Positions 5,855-7,231 of a stretch of 7,231 nt of DNA are shown piece after piece. Each line of letters starts with the position of its first letter. The stretch's first letter is position 1. The stretch lies in assembly GCA_964536835.1 (NCBI GenBank), contig CAZIAZ010000072.1:1-7231 (forward strand). The letters run 5' to 3'. A program made the position numbers and the translations under genes. Under the pieces are notes generated by a model that did not search any database, had not been told where the DNA came from, and saw only the letters and a program-made list of their open reading frames with translations. This DNA is from DAONFI01 sp035403485. GTDB taxonomy: Bacteria; Planctomycetota; Phycisphaerae; SM23-33.

Positions 5855-7231
5855 ATGTTTGTCAACGTCATATTCGTCATATCCGTCATGCTCCTGTTGA
5901 GCATATTTGCCAGCCGGCTCTCCGAGCGATACGGCATACCGTCGCTGCTTCTGTTTCTCGGCCTTGGGATGCTGGCTGGCTCGGACGGCCCTGGCGGAAT
6001 TTATTTTGACGACAGTCTTCTCGCGAGCCGCATAAGCGCGATATCGCTTTCGTACATCCTTTTTTCAGGCGCTCTTGAGACCCGCTGGACAAGCGTTAAA
6101 ACCGTTTTAGCCAGGGGGCTGCTTCTTTCGACGGCTGGCGTATTGATGACCGCAGCCGCCACCGCCGTATTTGCATACTATGTTCTGCACTTTTCTTTGC
6201 AGTTGAGCCTGTTGCTCGGCGCAATAGTCTCATCGACGGATGCGGCTGCGGTATTTTCCATATTGCGGTCAAAGAGCGTAGGCCTTGCCGGTGAACTCAA
6301 GCCGCTGCTGGAATTCGAATCCGGCAGCAACGACCCCATGGCTGTCATAATGACGCTTACGCTTGTGACCGCATTCGCCGAATCCACGCTGTCGTTGCCG
6401 AGAGTGTTGGGCGAGTTTTGCGTGCAGATAATCGCCGGCGGAGCGGTCGGGTTATGCATGGGCAAAATCAGCGTGATGCTTTTAAGGACGGTTCGGCTGG
6501 ATTACGAAGGCCTTTATCCAGTGCTGACCATAAGCCTTGTAATGTTGATTTACAGTTTTACCGAAATCATTCAGGGCAATGGTTATCTTGCGGTTTATTT
6601 TGCCGGCTTGATGATAGGCAACAGCGAGTTCGTATACAAGCGCAGCCTGGTGCGGTTTCACGACGGCTTGGCGTGGATGATGCAGATAGTCATGTTTCTC
6701 ATGCTCGGATTGTTGGTATTTCCGTCGCGATTGCCGGCGGTGACGGCAGACGGGCTGGCGATTTCGGTGTTTCTGATATTTATATCACGGCCGCTGGCGG
6801 TTCTTGTCTGTCTTATTAAAAGCCGTTTCACCTATCGTCAGCGGCTGCTTGCCGCGTGGGCCGGCCTGAGAGGGTCGGTCGCTGTCGTGTTGGCGACGTT
6901 TCCCATGATAGCCGGCATTGGCGGCTCGGAACGAATATTCAACATAGTCTTTTTTGTCGTGCTGACGTCCATGATTGTTCAGGGCAAATTCCTCATACCC
7001 ATGGCGAAACTTTTGGGCGTATACGTGCCGATGAAGCGCAAGACTCGTTATCCGCTGGAATTTGAACGTACTGCTGACATGGAGAGCGAAACGCGTGAAT
7101 ATGAAATTTCCGCTCAATCGCCGGCTGCCGGCATGAAAATATTGAATATGAATCTGCCTGGCGAAACTCTGGTTCTGCTGGTCAGGCGTGACAACAAATT
7201 CATCGTGCCGCGCGGCCAAACCGTAATAAAG
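5855..7231 (+). CDS. nhaP2: NhaP2-type K+(Na+)/H+ antiporter (CPA1 family), 3' end cut by window
   Basis: 459 codons are present and the frame is still open at the window end. This is an inner-membrane cation/proton antiporter of the CPA1 family, NhaP2/CvrA branch, which exports K+ or Na+ in exchange for protons. Many hydrophobic segments fill residues 1-385. Family landmarks are YGIPSLLLFLGLGMLAGSDG (26-45), SSTDAAAVFS (126-135), FESGSNDPMAV with the ion-binding Asn159-Asp160 pair (154-164), FISRPLAV (309-316) and the WAGLRGSVAVVLA segment with its conserved arginine (335-347). After a hydrophilic linker (393-415) the sequence EYEISAQSPAAGMKI onward (415-459) matches the start of an RCK_C (TrkA-C) regulatory domain, typical of NhaP2 and used for ligand gating. 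The ATG at 5855 follows AAGG (5841-5844) by 10 nt. It trails the TPR gene by 50 bp and lacks its own clear promoter. Na+ versus K+ preference cannot be read from the sequence. Confidence 0.93.
   Translation, partial: MFVNVIFVISVMLLLSIFASRLSERYGIPSLLLFLGLGMLAGSDGPGGIYFDDSLLASRISAISLSYILFSGALETRWTSVKTVLARGLLLSTAGVLMTAAATAVFAYYVLHFSLQLSLLLGAIVSSTDAAAVFSILRSKSVGLAGELKPLLEFESGSNDPMAVIMTLTLVTAFAESTLSLPRVLGEFCVQIIAGGAVGLCMGKISVMLLRTVRLDYEGLYPVLTISLVMLIYSFTEIIQGNGYLAVYFAGLMIGNSEFVYKRSLVRFHDGLAWMMQIVMFLMLGLLVFPSRLPAVTADGLAISVFLIFISRPLAVLVCLIKSRFTYRQRLLAAWAGLRGSVAVVLATFPMIAGIGGSERIFNIVFFVVLTSMIVQGKFLIPMAKLLGVYVPMKRKTRYPLEFERTADMESETREYEISAQSPAAGMKILNMNLPGETLVLLVRRDNKFIVPRGQTVIK

Noticed and set aside
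5851..5856. TATAAT immediately before the antiporter ATG.
   Set aside because: It overlaps the start codon and has no -35 at a proper distance. An AAGG ribosome site suggests translation from a longer transcript.

Overview
The window carries six protein-coding genes plus one small candidate gene. They fall in two divergent blocks and end in an antiporter cut by the window edge. GC is moderate (roughly half by eye), with frequent GCCGGC-type words and ATG starts. The mix (an MqnD-type futalosine enzyme, a PhoH ATPase, a Gfo/Idh/MocA oxidoreductase beside a class III aminotransferase, a TPR-like protein beside an NhaP2-type antiporter) would fit a Planctomycetota bacterium, perhaps of the Phycisphaerae. 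That placement is inference from gene style only. Menaquinone use and the many cysteines in one gene pair would suit an anaerobic or microaerobic life.

Left block (minus strand, 97-2000): mqnD (menaquinone synthesis by the futalosine route) lies upstream of phoH (PhoH-family NTPase linked to RNA metabolism), separated by 170 bp. A good promoter overlaps the mqnD start so closely that the mRNA is predicted to be leaderless. A weak hairpin followed by T residues lies past the phoH stop.

Middle block (plus strand, 2195-4844): after a 194-bp divergent intergenic region come a class III PLP aminotransferase and a Gfo/Idh/MocA NAD(P)-dependent dehydrogenase, 66 bp apart, ending at a strong rho-independent terminator. 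The pair looks like an oxidise-then-transaminate (or reverse) module acting on a sugar, cyclitol or amino-acid-like substrate, which the sequence does not identify. Both proteins have about three cysteines per hundred residues, unlike their neighbours.

Right block (plus strand, 4893-7231): a near-consensus promoter (TTGCCA, 17 bp, TATAAT) places the predicted transcription start on or next to the ATG of a 109-aa ORF with a signal-peptide-like N-terminus, a second predicted leaderless gene. A 10-bp perfect hairpin sits at the end of that ORF. A TPR-like 151-aa protein and an NhaP2-type K+(Na+)/H+ antiporter with the start of a C-terminal RCK_C regulatory domain follow, probably as one transcript.

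No CRISPR array, insertion sequence, tRNA or rRNA was seen. I see no clear new defence or mobile system. The most unusual signals are the two predicted leaderless promoters, the cysteine-rich orphan enzyme pair, and the unassigned small secreted ORF with its hairpin.
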